A stretch of 13,844 nt of DNA. It comes from Parapedobacter sp964613725. GTDB lineage: Bacteria; Bacteroidota; Bacteroidia; Sphingobacteriales; Sphingobacteriaceae. Made by a program: the position numbers and the translations under genes. The stretch is taken from contig CAZTJY010000110.1 of assembly GCA_964613725.1 (NCBI GenBank), positions 1 to 13,844 of the forward strand, in the 5' to 3' direction. Shown one piece after another: positions 13,522 to 13,844 of this stretch (position 1 is its first letter; the number at the start of each line of letters is the position of its first letter). Below the pieces are notes generated by a model. The model ran no database searches, was not told the origin of the DNA, and saw only the letters and a program-made list of their open reading frames with translations.

Positions 13522-13844
13522 TTGCAAAAATACTATTCGTTGTCAAATTTGAGGTCAGTTGCTGTTATTTTTTCTTTCGTCTTACTATTCTTAACGATAT
13601 TTTCGGCCGTTTCGGTATCCGGCCAGGAAATTTCGCAGCCTGATAGTACCCGAATGGACACCCTCAGCGTGGGAACCGACACGCTAGCGCTGGACTCTCT
13701 GGTGTTGGACTCTTTGGGTACTGCACCCGACACGACCCAAAAAATTCAGCCCGATGGCCTCAAAGCTGTCGTAACCATCGTAGCACAGGATTCCCAATAC
13801 ACCGATATTCGCAACAACATTATCCACCTTTATAAAGAAGCAAA
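13522..13844 (+). CDS. Putative LPS-assembly protein LptD/OstA-like, N-terminal part (3' truncated)
   Basis: The frame is open to the window end, giving 107 codons. No ATG precedes the signal region, so TTG at 13522 (MQKYYSLSNLRSV) is the preferred start; TTG at 13540 or 13549 is also possible. A hydrophobic signal (about 13-33: VAVIFSFVLLFLTIFSAVSV) ends near SGQ. Next comes a low-complexity Asp/Ser/Thr/Leu linker (about 40-75) containing tandem LALDS and LVLDS units. The last visible part, VVTIVAQDSQYTDIR then NNIIHLYKEA, has the beta-strand pattern of the OstA/LptA-like N-domain that precedes the LptD barrel. I assign it from that motif plus its position divergent from the amidase and MCE genes, an arrangement I recall from other Bacteroidota. 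It could instead be another OstA-like protein. Confidence 0.62.
   Translation, partial: MQKYYSLSNLRSVAVIFSFVLLFLTIFSAVSVSGQEISQPDSTRMDTLSVGTDTLALDSLVLDSLGTAPDTTQKIQPDGLKAVVTIVAQDSQYTDIRNNIIHLYKEA
13525..13532 (-). promoter_or_regulatory. -7 element for the amidase gene
   Basis: TATTTTTG on the minus strand matches TAnnTTTG exactly, 59 nt before the amidase ATG. No well-spaced -33 TTG is seen. It faces the opposite -7 element at 13499-13506, so the two promoters would overlap. Confidence 0.4.

Noticed and set aside
1..13844. Mobile element, phage, CRISPR or defence system
   Set aside because: No transposase, integrase, terminal repeats, target duplications, spaced direct repeats or defence domains were seen; all protein genes fit core or envelope functions.

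Overview
The window looks like chromosomal DNA of a Bacteroidota member, most likely a Sphingobacteriaceae relative such as Pedobacter, Parapedobacter or Sphingobacterium. The lineage call is inferred from three things: gene content (a DPP5-type periplasmic peptidase, an NlpE-META lipoprotein, an MCE/amidase/LptD envelope cluster), promoter-like elements of the Bacteroidota type (TTG, about 20 nt, TAnnTTTG), and a general lack of Shine-Dalgarno sequences. It is mainly ordinary core and envelope-stress genome. I found no phage, transposase, CRISPR array or obvious defence island, and nothing I would call a new multi-gene system. The unusual material lies in the short intergenic spaces.

Region 1 (1-6283, + strand) is a drug-efflux operon: a TetR-type repressor cut by the window edge, a TolC-like outer-membrane factor, an AcrA-like periplasmic adaptor lipoprotein and an AcrB-like RND (HAE1) pump. 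The gaps are 14, 46 and 29 nt, so one transcript is likely. It encodes a complete tripartite pump together with its probable repressor.

Region 2 (6284-6603) is a highly structured spacer followed by tRNA-Leu(CAG) and a bidirectional terminator. The spacer holds a heptamer tandem repeat, a bulged GC hairpin and a long near-perfect palindrome whose right half overlaps the tRNA promoter.

Region 3 (6604-9870) has a small DUF202 membrane protein on the minus strand. Divergent from it are a secreted dipeptidyl-peptidase-5-like S9 peptidase and an NlpE/META two-domain lipoprotein, closed by a bidirectional terminator.

Region 4 (9883-13465, minus strand) reads, in transcription order: N-acetylmuramoyl-L-alanine amidase, MCE/MlaD-type lipid-transport protein, tRNA-Leu(UAG), terminator, trigger factor (tig).

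Region 5 (13522-13844, + strand) is the 5' end of a gene divergent from the amidase, probably the LptD/OstA-like LPS-assembly protein. The amidase, MCE protein and LptD-like protein form an envelope cluster covering murein trimming, phospholipid transport and LPS export. No gene-free stretch exceeds 300 bases; the longest is the 169-nt spacer at 6284-6452.
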